Below, piece by piece: positions 8,414 through 15,785 of a stretch of 64,000 nt of DNA. The stretch is from the NCBI GenBank assembly GCA_025774805.1, contig JALGZR010000002.1:1-64000 (forward strand), in the 5' to 3' direction. The DNA comes from a bacterium (GTDB lineage Bacteria; ARS69). Position numbers and translations under genes: made by a program. A model generated the notes under the pieces. The model made no database searches, was not told the DNA's origin, and saw only the letters and a list, made by a program, of their open reading frames with translations. The stretch's first letter is position 1; every line of letters begins with the position of its first letter.

Positions 8414-9613
8414 TCAGAGATCGCTCGTCATGATGAAGAGCGGGTGCCCCGCGAGAGAGCCGTAGTTGGGCCGGAGGCGCTCGACGTTGTAGAAGCGCTC
8501 GACGTCGACGTGTTTCCTCGCCCCCACCACGCTGTCGATGGGCACCGAGCAATATACGCCGTCCCGCACGCTCGCGAGCCGCCCCGACTCCCCTCCCAGG
8601 ATCAGGTCCAACGCGAGGTTCCCGAACGCCATGGGCACGATGGCGTCGAGGGCGTCCGGCTCGCCGCAGCGCACGAGGTAGCCGAGGCGCTGATTCACGA
8701 CGTTGACCCGCTTCCCGCGATTGTGCTTCGGGGACAGCTCCTTCAGTCGCGTCCCGACCCGATCCCCGACGCCCCCGAGCTTCTTGTGCCCGTACTGGTC
8801 GACCTCCTCCTTCTCGAAGACCATGGCCGCCTGATCCTTCATGGTCGATCCCTCGGAGACGAGGCAGACGGCGTACCTGCTCGGGTTGCGGCTCCGGTCG
8901 TAGACCAGGAACTCGCAGAGCCGGTCGATCTCGAACGGATGCTCGGGGATGACGCACCGATCGGCCGCTCCCGCCATGGTCGGCAGCAGGGCGGTGTAGC
9001 CCGCGTACCTTCCGAAGACCTCGATGACCAGGAAGCGCTCGTGGGACCCGGCCGTGGTGCGCAGGCTGTGGGCCAGCTCGATGGTCCGGGTCACGCAGGT
9101 GCTGAACCCGATGCAGTAGTCGGTTCCCGGAACGTCGTTGTCCATGGTCTTCGGGATCGCGACGGTCCTGACTCCTTCCTGATGGAGGCGATGGGCGTAG
9201 CTCAGCGTGTCGTCGCCACCGATGGGGATCAGAAAGTCGATTCCCAGGTATTCGAGATTCCGCAGGACCTCCGGCGTGACGTCGTTGCGCTCCTCCTGGT
9301 ACTGGTCCCGGAGGTGATCGGGTACCAGGGCTCGAGGGAGATGGCTCGGCCGCGTGCGGGACGTGTGAAGAAACGTGCCGCCGGTGCGCCCCGCCCGGTT
9401 CACGATCTCCTCGGTCAGGACGTGGACCTGGGGGGAGTTGTCGGCCGCCACATCGGGGACGACATCCACGAGCCCGGCCCAGCCCCGGCTGATCCCCAGC
9501 ACGCGGTATCCCTCGCGCAATGCCCGGTGGGTGATGGCGCGGATCGCGGGATTCAGTCCCGGTACGTCGCCGCCGCCCGTCAAGATCCCGATCGTTCCCT
9601 TGCTGCCCGGCAC
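8414..9613 (-). CDS. pfp: 6-phosphofructokinase, residues of the pyrophosphate-dependent type
   Basis: Interconverts fructose 6-phosphate and fructose 1,6-bisphosphate. The GTG start at 9613 follows AGGAGGT with seven-base spacing and gives 399 residues, starting close to the phosphate loop GILTGGGDVPGLN. The two residues that set the phosphoryl donor in this superfamily read as the PPi type: GGDD at 132-135 (ATP enzymes have GGDG) and IPKTMDND with Lys155 (classical ATP enzymes have Gly there). Such enzymes are reversible and serve both glycolysis and gluconeogenesis. It is convergent with the korAB pair, with only 18 bases between stops. A weak promoter-like pair sits about 105 bases upstream. 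Confidence 0.85.
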   Translation of the reverse strand: MPGSKGTIGILTGGGDVPGLNPAIRAITHRALREGYRVLGISRGWAGLVDVVPDVAADNSPQVHVLTEEIVNRAGRTGGTFLHTSRTRPSHLPRALVPDHLRDQYQEERNDVTPEVLRNLEYLGIDFLIPIGGDDTLSYAHRLHQEGVRTVAIPKTMDNDVPGTDYCIGFSTCVTRTIELAHSLRTTAGSHERFLVIEVFGRYAGYTALLPTMAGAADRCVIPEHPFEIDRLCEFLVYDRSRNPSRYAVCLVSEGSTMKDQAAMVFEKEEVDQYGHKKLGGVGDRVGTRLKELSPKHNRGKRVNVVNQRLGYLVRCGEPDALDAIVPMAFGNLALDLILGGESGRLASVRDGVYCSVPIDSVVGARKHVDVERFYNVERLRPNYGSLAGHPLFIMTSDL

Positions 9614-10064
9614 CGGCTCAACCTCCTGTACTGGACCGGCCCGCTCTCGGGCCGGTCGGACAGTGATGGCCCGGGGGCCCGACCCCGGTTTCCCCGGGCC
9701 CGGTCTTCCGGCCCGCGAATATAGCATCCGTGCCCGAACCGGGCGACCGCCCTCTCGTCCCCTCCGGGGGTGGACGATGCCCACGGAGGTGCATAGGATG
9801 AGATGAGGCCTTCGCCCCGATCTCCTTGCCCCGGGCGAGCCGTCTCTCAGCCTGCATCTCTCACCAGGCTCGTCGCGAGGCTGTGGATCGTCGTGTCGGG
9901 CGAGGAGATGAGGTGCTTACGCCCGAGGCGGGGCCGTAGCCCCGTCGCAGGGCGGAGGCGCCGCAACGACGAAGCCGGGCGCAGCGAGCCGCTGCCGCAG
10001 CAGAGACTGGTGAGAGATGCAGGCGAACGCCGGTCCTCGGTTCCCGGTACCTGGAGGTCCCGAG
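9614..10064. other. Intergenic stretch with GC hairpins, a weak promoter and an inverted repeat
   Basis: No gene is supported here. On the minus strand TATATT (9718-9723) with TCGCCC 17 bases upstream could drive the phosphofructokinase gene. GC-rich complementary tracts occupy 9650-9715. The right half contains the spaced inverted repeat described separately (9850-10024), and a ribosome site GGAGG (10053-10057) belongs to the lipoprotein gene. Confidence 0.5.
9850..10024. repeat. 175-bp element bounded by an 18-bp perfect inverted repeat
   Basis: Bases 9850-9867 (GCCTGCATCTCTCACCAG) reappear as their exact reverse complement at 10007-10024. The inside is very GC-rich and has no reading frame of interest. 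Two internal segments (9867-9881 and 9981-9997) also have exact reverse complements on the far side of the neighbouring lipoprotein gene. The shape suggests a non-autonomous mobile element (MITE-like) or a structured extragenic repeat; no transposase is nearby. Confidence 0.65.
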
Positions 10065-10892
10065 ATGAAGTTCCTGTCGATCCGGTCCCTCTCGCTCCTC
10101 GTGATTCCGATTCTCTTCGCTGGGTGCAAGCTGCTCGGCGAGGAGTTCGTCGCCGCCTCGCTCGAGGAGATGATGAGTGGAGCCATCCCGAGCACCGCGA
10201 ATCGCTATCGCGTGCCCGCCCCGCGAATCGCCGCGATCCGGAAGAACACCGGCATCATCCGGGAGGGCTCTCTGTTCGTCATCATCGTCGGTCCCGACCT
10301 GAAGAAGAACGTGAAGCAGCACGGAACCCGGGGAGTGGAGTACGGCGTTCGACTGCGCAAGGAGCCCCGCACCCACCTCGTGCTCGAGAAGATCTTCGCC
10401 TCCGGCGAAGAGATCAATCTCTTCGAGGGAAACGAGAAGCTCCGCGCCGAGTTCCCCCAGCTCGTGTCGAGCAGCGACATCCCCTTCACCAAATTCACGC
10501 CGGATGCGGCCCTGACCTCCGTGGGTCCGGACGACGACCGCCGGCTCAGCGAGCTCGGGAGCTCGCGCCGGATGATCTCGGGATTCGGCATCGAGAAGCG
10601 CCCGCTTCCGGAGAGCGCCGTCGATCCGGTGAAGAGCGTCTTCCCCGAATGCCGAACCGACCGACCGCAGTTCGTCCTCACGTCGGACGGGTGCGATTGG
10701 GTGGTCGTGAAGGGCGACGTCACGACGTACTTGATGCTCGATTTCCTGATCGTCGAAGAGCGGAACTTCAAGGGAGGCGTCGTGTTCACGAGCGCCTTCG
10801 ACCGAACCCTCCGCCGGGAGACGGACCTGGGAGGAACCGTGAGAGTGCGCTGGATCGATTTGGGAGGAACGCTCTTCTTCAAGGCGCCCTAG
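10065..10892 (+). CDS. Putative lipoprotein of unknown function
   Basis: I do not recognise the family. The ATG at 10065 has GGAGG seven bases upstream and gives a 275-residue protein with a lipoprotein signal: KFLSIRSLSLLVIPILFAGC, Cys at about residue 20. The mature part is rich in beta-strand-like segments with two near-identical LGGT motifs close to the end (DLGGTVRVRWIDLGGTLFF), which could mark a C-terminal beta-hairpin. The gene stands alone between inverted-repeat elements on both sides, and has no obvious operon partner. Base composition is like its neighbours, so recent transfer is not evident from composition. Confidence 0.7.
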   Translation: MKFLSIRSLSLLVIPILFAGCKLLGEEFVAASLEEMMSGAIPSTANRYRVPAPRIAAIRKNTGIIREGSLFVIIVGPDLKKNVKQHGTRGVEYGVRLRKEPRTHLVLEKIFASGEEINLFEGNEKLRAEFPQLVSSSDIPFTKFTPDAALTSVGPDDDRRLSELGSSRRMISGFGIEKRPLPESAVDPVKSVFPECRTDRPQFVLTSDGCDWVVVKGDVTTYLMLDFLIVEERNFKGGVVFTSAFDRTLRRETDLGGTVRVRWIDLGGTLFFKAP

Positions 10893-10918
10893 CCAGCACG
10901 TCCCGCCCGTGACGGCGG

Positions 10919-10954
10919 CGGCAGCGGCTCGCTGCTGCGGCCTCGCGACGAGCC
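10919..10954. repeat. Reverse-complement copies of two upstream segments
   Basis: Bases 10919-10935 are the exact reverse complement of 9981-9997, and 10940-10954 of 9867-9881. With the lipoprotein gene in the middle the order is A-B-gene-B'-A', a nested inverted arrangement of 15- and 17-bp arms. Arms A and B are 100 bases apart on the left but B' and A' only 4 bases apart on the right. Confidence 0.65.
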
Positions 10955-10970
10955 CGGCGAGACATGGGGG

Positions 10971-11165
10971 CTAGCCTCGATCCGTCAGAAAATCTCGGCG
11001 AAAAGCGCTAGCGCTCGCACGATAGCATGCCATCCGCGGCCGTGCTCGCCCTCGCCAATACTCACCTATCGTGAGATAAGCTCCGCTTGGCTCGGGCTGC
11101 GCGCGACCCCGGCTGGCGCGCTCTCGTGCGTTTTCCCTCGAGATCTTCTGACGGATCGAGGCTAG
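10971..11165. repeat. 195-bp element bounded by a 27-bp inverted repeat, one mismatch
   Basis: Bases 10971-10997 pair with 11139-11165 as reverse complements with a single mismatch; complementarity continues imperfectly inward (for example CGCACGA at 11016-11022 with TCGTGCG at 11124-11130). The right arm contains the TAG stop codon of isocitrate lyase (11162-11164). It may work as a long hairpin terminator for the two convergent genes, or be a MITE-like insertion that now supplies the stop codon. Confidence 0.7.
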
Positions 11166-12496
11166 AACTGCTCCTCCTCGGTCGACCCCGAGAGCGCCCC
11201 GACCGAGGTCTCGCCGCCGGAGATCGTCTCCATCACGCGATCGAAGTAGCCGGTGCCCACGAACTTCTGGTGGGTCGTGGCCATGTAGCCGTAATCCTTC
11301 TCGTGGGAGAACTCCTCGGCCTGGAAGTCCGCGTACGCCGTCATGCCCTGTTCCCGGTAGGAGCGCGCGAGATTGAACATCCCGAGGTTCAGGGAGTGAA
11401 AACCGGCGAGAGTGACGAACTGGAACTTGTACCCCATCGCCCCGAGTTCCCGCTGGAACTTCGCGATGGTGGCGTCATCCAGGTTTCCCTTCCAGTTGAA
11501 CGACGGGGAGCAGTTGTAGCTGAGGAGCTTGTTCGGGTACTTCTCGCGGATCGCCTCGGCGAAGCGCCTCGCCTCCTCGAGATCGGGCTTGGTGGTCTCG
11601 CACCAGATCATGTCGCAGTAGGGCACGTAAGACAGGCCTCGGTCGATGGCCATGTCGATCCCCCCGGTGATCCGGTAAAACCCCTCGGAGGTCCGCTCGC
11701 CGGTCATGAACTTCCGGTCGCGCTCGTCGATGTCGCTCGTGATCAGACGGGCGGCATCGGCGTCCGTACGCGCGATCAGAACGACGGGAGTCCCGCAGAT
11801 GTCCGCGGCCATCCGGGCCGCGATGAGCTTCTGGATGAACTCCTTGGTCGGGACGAGGACCTTCCCTCCCATGTGACCGCACTTCTTCGCGGAGGCGAGC
11901 TGATCCTCGAAGTGGACTCCGGCCGCCCCGGCCTCGATCATCTGCTTCATGAGCTCGAAGACGTTCAGCGGTCCGCCGAACCCGGCCTCGGCGTCGGCGA
12001 CGATCGGGGCGAACCAGTAAGGACCGTCCTCCCGCTCGTCCAGCATCTGGATCTCGTCCGCCCGCCGGAGCGCGTTGTTGATCTTGCGCACGACGACGGG
12101 GACGCTGTCGCTGGGATAGAGACTCTGATCCGGGTACATCTTGTCGGCGAGATTCGCGTCGGCCGCGACCTGCCACCCGCTGACGTAGATCACCTTGAGC
12201 CCCGCCTCGACCTGCTGCACCGCCATGTTGCCGGTGTAGGCCCCCAGCGCCGGGAGGAAATCCTCGGTGTGCAGCAGGTGCCAGAGCCGGAGCGCTCCAC
12301 TGAGCGCGAAGGTGTACTCGACCTTGAGGGTGCCCCGGAACTTCAGCATCTCCTCGACCGTGTACGGCCGCCGGATTCCCTCCCAGCGCTCGTCGCTCGC
12401 CCACTGCTCCTTGAGAAAGGCGATCCGCTCCGGATTGGGCTTGTGACTGGAGATCAGTTTCTCCAGCTCGCGGGCTCTCTGTTCCACCGTCAGCAT
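11162..12496 (-). CDS. aceA: Isocitrate lyase
   Basis: Cleaves isocitrate to glyoxylate and succinate in the glyoxylate shunt, allowing growth on acetate or fatty acids. The 444 residues match the usual bacterial length (about 430). Visible motifs are [10 protein letters not shown], the Mg-binding [10 protein letters not shown], the catalytic loop [14 protein letters not shown] with the active-site Cys, the second part [14 protein letters not shown] and the substrate-binding NCSPSFNWK. It lies 14 bases downstream of malate synthase in the same direction, forming an aceBA operon. Its last codons lie inside an inverted repeat. Confidence 0.97.
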   Translation of the reverse strand: MLTVEQRARELEKLISSHKPNPERIAFLKEQWASDERWEGIRRPYTVEEMLKFRGTLKVEYTFALSGALRLWHLLHTEDFLPALGAYTGNMAVQQVEAGLKVIYVSGWQVAADANLADKMYPDQSLYPSDSVPVVVRKINNALRRADEIQMLDEREDGPYWFAPIVADAEAGFGGPLNVFELMKQMIEAGAAGVHFEDQLASAKKCGHMGGKVLVPTKEFIQKLIAARMAADICGTPVVLIARTDADAARLITSDIDERDRKFMTGERTSEGFYRITGGIDMAIDRGLSYVPYCDMIWCETTKPDLEEARRFAEAIREKYPNKLLSYNCSPSFNWKGNLDDATIAKFQRELGAMGYKFQFVTLAGFHSLNLGMFNLARSYREQGMTAYADFQAEEFSHEKDYGYMATTHQKFVGTGYFDRVMETISGGETSVGALSGSTEEEQF

Positions 12497-12510
12497 CGTG
12501 TCTACCCCTG

Positions 12511-14082
12511 CTAGTCGATGTGTTCGTAAGCGCGAATCGTGAGGAACTCGTCCAGCTCCTCGCTGGAGATGATATCGTCGAAGAGGCGCGCGGCGAGGTC
12601 GTACTTACCGGCCTCGTACCGGGCATCCCCGAACGTCCGGCGCAGCGCGGCCAGCTCCTCTCCGAGGATCTCGTGGAAGAGCGGCAGCGTGACCTTGCGA
12701 CCGTCGTCCAGAATGCCTCGCGGGTGGTGGCTCCACTGCCAGACCTGGGTCCTCGAGATTTCGGCCGTGGCGGCGTCTTCCATGAGGTTGTAGAGCGGAA
12801 CGCACCCGTTGCCGTTCAGCCAGGCGGCCATGTACTGGACGCCGATCCGCACGTTCGTGCGGAGCCCCTCCTCGGTGATCGATCCCTCCGGCACCGTGAG
12901 GAGATCCTCGGCGGTGACCTTGACGTCCTCCCGGAGTCGCTCGACCTGGTTGGGAGTCGGCATCACGCGGTCGAAGACCTCCCTGGCCACGGGCACCAGC
13001 CCCGGATGCGCCACCCAGGTTCCGTCGTGCCCGTCGCCCGCCTCCCGCTCCTTGTCGGCGATGACCTTCGCGAAGGCGTCCTCGTTCGCGGCGGGATCTC
13101 CCTTGATCGGGATCTGGGCGGCCATTCCTCCGATCGCGTGGGCGCCGCGGCGGTGGCAGGTACGGATCGCGAGCTTCGAATAGCCGTGCATGCAGGGCAC
13201 GGTCATCGTGACCTGGGCGCGATCGGGAAGGATGTACTCGGGATGGTTGTGCAGCCGCTTGATCAGGCTGAAAATGTAGTCCCAGCGCCCGCAGTTGAGC
13301 CCTCCCGAATGCTCCCGCAGCTCGTACAGGATCTCGTCCATCTCGAAGGCGGCGGGTATCGTCTCGACGAGCACCGTCGCCTTGATGGTCCCGCGGGGAA
13401 TCCCCAGCTCCTCCTGGGCGAGAAGGAAGACGTCGTTCCACAGCCGCGCCTCGACGTGACTCTCCAGCTTCGGCAGATAGAAGTACGGCCCGGTCCCCCG
13501 ATCGATCTGCCGCTTCGCGTTGTGAAAGAGGAACAGGCCGAAGTCGAACAGGCTGCCGGAAATCGGAGAGCCGTCGAGCCGGACGTGCTTCTCCACCAGG
13601 TGCCAGCCGCGGGGTCGCACGAACAGCGTCGCGGGCGACCCTTCCAGGACGTAGCGCTTGCCCTCGGGGTTGGTGAACTCGATGTCGCCGGTCACGGCGT
13701 CCCGGAGGTTGATCTGACCCTGGATCGTCCCCGACCACGTGGGGGAGTGCGAATCCTCGAAGTCCGCCATGTACACGTTGGCCCCCGAGTTGAGGGCGTT
13801 GATCACCATCTTGCGTTCGGGCGGACCGGTGATCTCGACTCGCCGATCCCGGATATCGTCCGGAACGGGAGAGATCTTCCATTTCCCCTCCCGTACGCTT
13901 CGTGTCTCGGGGAGGAAATCAGGGCGCCGGCCGGCGTCGAACTCACGTTGCCGATCGGCCCGGCGGGCCAGGATCTCGCGTCGTCTCCCCTCGAACTCCC
14001 GGCAGAGCTTCTCGACGAACGGGATCGCCTGCGGGGTCAGGATCTCTCGAAACTCTGGAGTAGTGGGTCCGGCAATATCCAT
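12511..14082 (-). CDS. aceB: Malate synthase A
   Basis: Condenses glyoxylate with acetyl-CoA to give malate, the second step of the glyoxylate shunt. The start at 14082 ([15 protein letters not shown]) follows GGAAGGA and gives 523 residues, the normal size of the A isoform. Motifs include [35 protein letters not shown], the catalytic-base region [32 protein letters not shown] and [12 protein letters not shown], and the C-terminal [19 protein letters not shown]. It is first gene of the aceBA pair; a good promoter candidate lies about 150 bases upstream. Confidence 0.97.
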   Translation of the reverse strand: MDIAGPTTPEFREILTPQAIPFVEKLCREFEGRRREILARRADRQREFDAGRRPDFLPETRSVREGKWKISPVPDDIRDRRVEITGPPERKMVINALNSGANVYMADFEDSHSPTWSGTIQGQINLRDAVTGDIEFTNPEGKRYVLEGSPATLFVRPRGWHLVEKHVRLDGSPISGSLFDFGLFLFHNAKRQIDRGTGPYFYLPKLESHVEARLWNDVFLLAQEELGIPRGTIKATVLVETIPAAFEMDEILYELREHSGGLNCGRWDYIFSLIKRLHNHPEYILPDRAQVTMTVPCMHGYSKLAIRTCHRRGAHAIGGMAAQIPIKGDPAANEDAFAKVIADKEREAGDGHDGTWVAHPGLVPVAREVFDRVMPTPNQVERLREDVKVTAEDLLTVPEGSITEEGLRTNVRIGVQYMAAWLNGNGCVPLYNLMEDAATAEISRTQVWQWSHHPRGILDDGRKVTLPLFHEILGEELAALRRTFGDARYEAGKYDLAARLFDDIISSEELDEFLTIRAYEHID

Positions 14083-14229
14083 GGATATCCTTCCGTCGGG
14101 AGCCCCCGGTCCGAGGGACCGAGAGAGACGTCCCCTCCCCGTAGCCGACGGAAGCGATTCCGCGGGGGTGGCCACAATGGGCCGCTTCGGTCGGGTGTAC
14201 TCGTTCGGGGACGACCAAAGTGAGGTGAT

Positions 14230-14260
14230 ATTGTATTACGTTTCGCCGCCGCCCGGTCAA
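14230..14260 (-). promoter_or_regulatory. Sigma-70-like promoter for aceBA
   Basis: Read on the minus strand, TTGACC (14260-14255) is followed by 16 bases and TAATAC, or 19 bases and TACAAT (14235-14230). It is the only AT-rich stretch in the 210-base gap and points at aceB. Similar boxes ending in TACAAT are seen before two other genes of this window. Confidence 0.5.
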
Positions 14261-14292
14261 GCATCCATGCCGGACTTCGGACGGAACCGGCA

Positions 14293-15477
14293 TCAACCCG
14301 CGGTGGGCTCCTGAGCCCAGAGGAATCTCAGAATCTCTTCGGCCACGATCTCCGCTCCCCGGGGCGTGGGATGGCAATGATCGTAAAAGAGGTCCCCCCC
14401 GCCCGTGCGGCGGGCCGCGCGGAGCACGGTCAGGAGGTCTAGATAAGGCACTCCGAGGTCCGACGCGATCTCCCCCAGCCGGCGCTGGGGCTCATCGGCC
14501 ACATGATCCGCCTCGACCTGCAATCGGAGCGGAAACGAGACGATCTGCAGACGGAAGCCGTGCCGATCCGCGAGACGCCGGAACTCCTTCAACACGGGGA
14601 GCATCCGCTTCCACGCGCCATCCGACCAGACGCATCCCCAGTCACGGAAGTGTCGCTCGATCGCGAAGTTGAAGGCGGGACGCTCGAGGAGCGCGTCCCC
14701 GGGCTGCCCGGGGAAGTCGCGTGTCACCTGCGCGAGCCACGCTTCGAGATCGGGCGGATCGTAGTCGCGGCCCTCGGTGGTCAAGTCCCGATCCCGCAGA
14801 TGTGAAACGGCAAGCAACAGATAGGCCGCGATTCGGCTGCGTTCGAGCCAGGTCGGAGGCGGGATGAGCCGGACTCCCGGAGACGGAATCGCGTCGTTCA
14901 TGTAGAAGCCGAGGATCACGATGTCCGGATCGGTGCCGAGCCCGATCTCGGTGAGCAGGGCCAGCTCGTCCTCGATTCCGATCCCCCCCACCCCGGCGTT
15001 GATCGTCTCGTACGGAACCGGTCCCGTCGCCGAAAGGGCCTCGACCCGACGAACGAAGGTGTCCGGTTCGTCCAGGTACCCCGCGAGCGTGATCGAGTCA
15101 CCGAGGAACAGGACGCGGGCCCGCTCCTTCGGCCCGATCTCCCGGTTCCGGAAGCCGATCGAGTTCGTCTTCACCTGGACCGACTTCCGGCTGACGTGGT
15201 GGCTTCGGACCTCGGCGACCGTGTTGGCCCGAAGCCGCAGCCCGGTCGGCGTATAGACGTAGAGACCGGCGATCGCGTCCTTCTCCGCCTGGAACACCCG
15301 TCCCTCGGCGATCTCCATCTGTCGTCGCGCCTCCGCCTCGGGGTCCTCCCGGATCTCCACGTGCGGCAGTGGAGGCAGGAGCGCGCGGATCAGCAGCTCG
15401 CCCCCGGCGAGGGCCACGGCAGTCGCGACCCCCGCGACCAGCACACTCGAGGTGATTCCCCTTCGGACGGCGCTCAT
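14293..15477 (-). CDS. Membrane-anchored SGNH/GDSL-type hydrolase
   Basis: A 394-residue protein. It starts with an N-terminal membrane helix (about residues 8-30, SSVLVAGVATAVALAGGELL) and a conserved extracytoplasmic segment ending in KTNSIGFRNREIG, as in SGNH proteins tied to surface polysaccharide modification. The catalytic blocks are VLFLGDSITLAG (nucleophile Ser), INAGVGGIGIED (Gly), GFYMND (Asn) and, near the end, DHCHPTPRGAEIVA (Asp-x-x-His). It probably acts as an esterase or acyl-transfer enzyme on a cell-surface sugar polymer. The ATG at 15477 has only a weak ribosome site. It is transcribed towards the aceB promoter region. Confidence 0.8.
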   Translation of the reverse strand: MSAVRRGITSSVLVAGVATAVALAGGELLIRALLPPLPHVEIREDPEAEARRQMEIAEGRVFQAEKDAIAGLYVYTPTGLRLRANTVAEVRSHHVSRKSVQVKTNSIGFRNREIGPKERARVLFLGDSITLAGYLDEPDTFVRRVEALSATGPVPYETINAGVGGIGIEDELALLTEIGLGTDPDIVILGFYMNDAIPSPGVRLIPPPTWLERSRIAAYLLLAVSHLRDRDLTTEGRDYDPPDLEAWLAQVTRDFPGQPGDALLERPAFNFAIERHFRDWGCVWSDGAWKRMLPVLKEFRRLADRHGFRLQIVSFPLRLQVEADHVADEPQRRLGEIASDLGVPYLDLLTVLRAARRTGGGDLFYDHCHPTPRGAEIVAEEILRFLWAQEPTAG

Positions 15478-15785
15478 TCCGGCAGGATACGGGCTGATCG
15501 GGACGAGGGGAAGGCGACCCCCCGGCGACTTCCCGTCTGGCCTCGAAGTCCGCCTTGGGTTAGCTTCGGGGCGCCATCCGATCTCGGAGGGCGGCAGGGC
15601 GCGTCGGTCCCCGCTCGGGAGCGGGCCCCGAGTCCCCCCCGGGTCCGGCGTCTGGCCCGGTTCCCGGTCCCTTCGGAGGGTGGGCCGGAGGGTGGGCGCT
15701 CCCGTATCCTCGTGTCCTCGATCGCCGCTTCTCCGATCCGATCCACGGGCCGAACGGTTCACTTCCGGCGGCCGGAGGGTACACG
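15478..15785. other. Divergent intergenic region, no gene seen
   Basis: This 308-base gap separates the SGNH hydrolase and the hybrid histidine kinase. It is GC-rich throughout and I see no clear promoter. A small perfect hairpin (15610-15616 with 15619-15625, two-base loop) lies in the middle. The kinase start is preceded by GGAGGG at 15773-15778. Confidence 0.4.

Noticed and set aside
9650-9715. Riboswitch or strong terminator in the GC-rich tract before the phosphofructokinase gene
   Set aside because: Complementary GC runs are frequent in this genome, and no conserved riboswitch core or T tract is visible.
9850-11165. A complete insertion sequence around the lipoprotein gene
   Set aside because: No transposase motif is present in the enclosed protein, and no target-site duplication could be recognised. 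It is reported as repeats only.
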